Positions 62,310-64,000 of a DNA stretch of 64,000 bases are shown here, piece after piece. How positions within the stretch are numbered: the first letter of the stretch is position 1; each line of letters begins with the position of its first letter. The position numbers were made by a program, and so were the translations under genes. A model generated the notes under the pieces. The model did not search any database, was not told the DNA's origin, and saw only the letters and a list, made by a program, of their open reading frames with translations. The stretch is from Deinococcus sp. KSM4-11. GTDB taxonomy: Bacteria > Deinococcota > Deinococci > Deinococcales > Deinococcaceae. The DNA is taken from contig NZ_SSNX01000011.1 in NCBI RefSeq assembly GCF_004801415.1, positions 69,533 to 133,532 of the forward strand. Reading direction: 5' to 3'.

Positions 62310-63590
62310 CTACTGGATCTGCACGCCGTCCACGAACACGTTGGCGACCGTCGTGGGACGATACGTGCCGAGCACCGTGCTGGTGCGGACATTGGTGGCG
62401 TGGAGGCCATTCAGCGAGACCTGACCGGTGTAGTTCTGGAAGAAAGTCGGCTTGTCGTCGGTGGTGTCGCTGACCTCGATGTTCCGCAGCGACACGGTCG
62501 CGCCGGGCACGTCGGAAGGCACGATGGCGATCACGCCGGCCTTGCTGACGGCGGCGTACCCGCTGGCGCGCAGGCCATCCACCGTGATTTTTCCCGACGG
62601 GCTGAGGAACAGGGCCGTCCCGTTGCGGTGAGAGGCCACGTTGCGGAGCGTGATGTTCGTATTGTTGATCTGCGCTACGTCGATCCCGGAACCCTGGTTG
62701 TCGCTGGTCTCCGCGCCGTCGATGGTCACGCCGTCGTTGCCGCGCAGATCGGCGCCCCGGTTGGGTTCGATGTCGATCCCCGCCCACGGGCCGCCGGACA
62801 CGCCATGCGCGCCGTTGAAGCGGCCACCATTGACGCTCAGGTTCCGTGACGCAATGACCGAGAGGTTGTTCCGGCCGGAATTCAGCAGCTCCACGTGGTC
62901 GAGCAGGATGTCGGTGGGGTACAGGTCGGCGCGGGTGGTGGGCAGCGGGCTCACCAGATCCCGGATGTACATGCCGTCCAGCGGAGCACCCAGGCTGCGG
63001 ATCCTGCGGAGCGTGACATTGCGGCTGCCCCCGTCAATGAACCAGCTCGTCTGGGTCTGGTCCTCGGTCATGACGGGCCGCCGATCGCGGTTCGCGTCGA
63101 CGGTCAAATCGAGCACCATGACGTCCTTCGCGGCGATCCTCACGAGGAACCACGGGCTGTCGGTGGCCTCGTCGTCCATGACCTTCAGGGTGGCGCCATT
63201 ACCGAAGACCATCACACCGTCGCGGGTCAGCTCGAACTGACAGCGCTGCGTCCGGTGAAAGGCGTAGACCTTGCCGGCCGCGAACGAGACGGCCGTGGCC
63301 GAATCCGACTGAGCATTCAGCCGGGCGAACAGGGCAGACAGGGCGGCCGTGTCGTCCGTGCTGCCGTCGCCCACGGCGCCAAACTGCTCGGGCGTGAGCG
63401 CGTCGGCAGGAAGTGCAGGCATCACAGCCGTGCTGTCCGAGGAACCCGAAGGAATAGTCGAAGTTGGCACGTCCGCGCCCACCGTCTGCACTCCAGTGCA
63501 TGCGCTCAGAGCCACGCCTACGGCCAGCAGCAGCGCTGAGCGAGACAGGGAGATCGGGCGTGGATGGGTGGTGGAGCGTGTCTGTAGCAT
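62310..63590 (-). CDS. Secreted right-handed beta-helix lipoprotein
   Basis: Protein of 426 residues with a lipoprotein signal (LSAC, Cys31) and a pectate-lyase-like beta-helix. The N-terminal cap has FGAVGDGSTDDTAAL, typical of polysaccharide lyases and tailspike-like enzymes, followed by many short coils (VTLRRIRSL, ILLDHVELLNSGRNN, ITLRNVASHRNGTALF). It may cut or bind the polymer made by the neighbouring genes, on which it converges 38 bases away. AGGTAGGAA precedes the ATG. Confidence 0.87.
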   Translation of the reverse strand: MLQTRSTTHPRPISLSRSALLLAVGVALSACTGVQTVGADVPTSTIPSGSSDSTAVMPALPADALTPEQFGAVGDGSTDDTAALSALFARLNAQSDSATAVSFAAGKVYAFHRTQRCQFELTRDGVMVFGNGATLKVMDDEATDSPWFLVRIAAKDVMVLDLTVDANRDRRPVMTEDQTQTSWFIDGGSRNVTLRRIRSLGAPLDGMYIRDLVSPLPTTRADLYPTDILLDHVELLNSGRNNLSVIASRNLSVNGGRFNGAHGVSGGPWAGIDIEPNRGADLRGNDGVTIDGAETSDNQGSGIDVAQINNTNITLRNVASHRNGTALFLSPSGKITVDGLRASGYAAVSKAGVIAIVPSDVPGATVSLRNIEVSDTTDDKPTFFQNYTGQVSLNGLHATNVRTSTVLGTYRPTTVANVFVDGVQIQ

Positions 63591-63883
63591 GGGTTCCTAC
63601 CTTCGGTGGCCCGGCCGATTCTGTGCTGTGGGGAGCTTCAGGGCTCTGCGTCTCCATCTCGCGAAGGGTTGGTTTCGCCGGGTAAAGCACGCGCCCTATC
63701 CGTCTACCTGTCTTCATAGTCTGGCGGGAGAGGCTCTCCCGGTTCTTACGGAACTGAACATGAAGATTCAGCACGCCTCCGCGCATTCAGAGTCCGGAAA
63801 ATCACACTCCCCACTCTTCTTCCTTCAGCGACACGAGGCGCACCCGGACACGTCTCATATGCCGGTAGACGTGACATCAAAAA
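63591..63883. other. Non-coding gap between the beta-helix gene and the 16S gene
   Basis: About 290 bases. It must hold the promoter of the beta-helix gene, but I see no clear consensus pair. No RNA or protein gene is supported. Confidence 0.5.
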
Positions 63884-63915
63884 TGGCGCCCCAGATCCGA
63901 AGATCCGGGGCGCCA
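63884..63915 (-). terminator. Terminator directly after 16S rRNA
   Basis: TGGCGCCCC/GGGGCGCCA enclosing GATC/GATC, followed on the minus strand by TTTTTGATG. It lies about 35 bases past the mature 16S 3' end. Confidence 0.9.
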
Positions 63916-63936
63916 GTGGACGCAATCTGGTGGTGT

Positions 63937-64000
<64 letters not shown>

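Overview
The window is a high-GC bacterial chromosome segment that reads as the genus Deinococcus. The main reasons are a DR2241-type CbiX/iron-sulfur protein, a Dps with the N-terminal metal site described for Deinococcus Dps1, a KdpD reduced to its sensor half, a 16S rRNA gene that ends alone at its own terminator, and at least eighteen genes whose only upstream signal is a TANNNT -10 box 5 to 8 bases before the start codon (leaderless transcription). Genes with a leader carry AGGAGG-like sites that match the anti-Shine-Dalgarno at the 16S 3' end seen at 63951-64000.

Layout. 173-4871: small genes on the minus strand, including an anchored secreted protein, a membrane HD-GYP phosphodiesterase, a YbjN-like secreted protein, a Rho-N-like protein, a YwbE protein and a lipoprotein. 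4988-5238: a plus-strand structured RNA with a tRNA-like end and its own terminator, which I cannot place in a family. 5248-11719: a purine operon purC-purS-cupin-purQ-DinB-purL-purF. 12013-20814: a DR2241-like protein, an EF-hand protein, M20 and S41 peptidases, an MFS transporter and an APC-type permease. 20948-28910: a Kdp potassium ATPase locus (kdpB, a 26-codon ORF, kdpF, kdpA, kdpC and a kinase-less kdpD), divergent from a histidine kinase and a NarL-type regulator. 28927-33620: a metallo-beta-lactamase fold protein, then a STAND/LuxR regulator with a cupin and an NmrA-like oxidoreductase.

33731-47917: mixed housekeeping and stress genes. These are Dps, a HAD phosphatase, a DedA gene cut by one in-frame stop, an MMPL exporter, an APH(3')-like kinase, a DUF2229-like protein, a glyoxalase-II-like hydrolase, YegP, a shikimate-dehydrogenase-like protein translationally coupled to type-2 argC, a large secreted lipoprotein, and argF. 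48558-62272: a co-oriented polysaccharide cluster with an initiating phosphoglycosyl transferase, a sugar epimerase, an acyltransferase-like protein, a propeller protein, a flippase, three GT4 glycosyltransferases, an O-antigen ligase-like polymerase and two tandem Wzz/BY-kinase-like proteins. Eight of these genes (49996-58808) are joined by consecutive 4-base start/stop overlaps. A secreted beta-helix protein (62310-63590) converges on the cluster. The window ends in the 3' end of a minus-strand 16S rRNA gene.

Functionally the segment joins purine and arginine biosynthesis, potassium homeostasis, stress protection and cell-surface polysaccharide assembly. I saw no CRISPR array, prophage or intact insertion sequence. 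The points most worth following are the tRNA-like RNA, the two BY-kinase-like proteins that have both lost the P-loop lysine, and the Kdp locus with a split or replaced sensor system.
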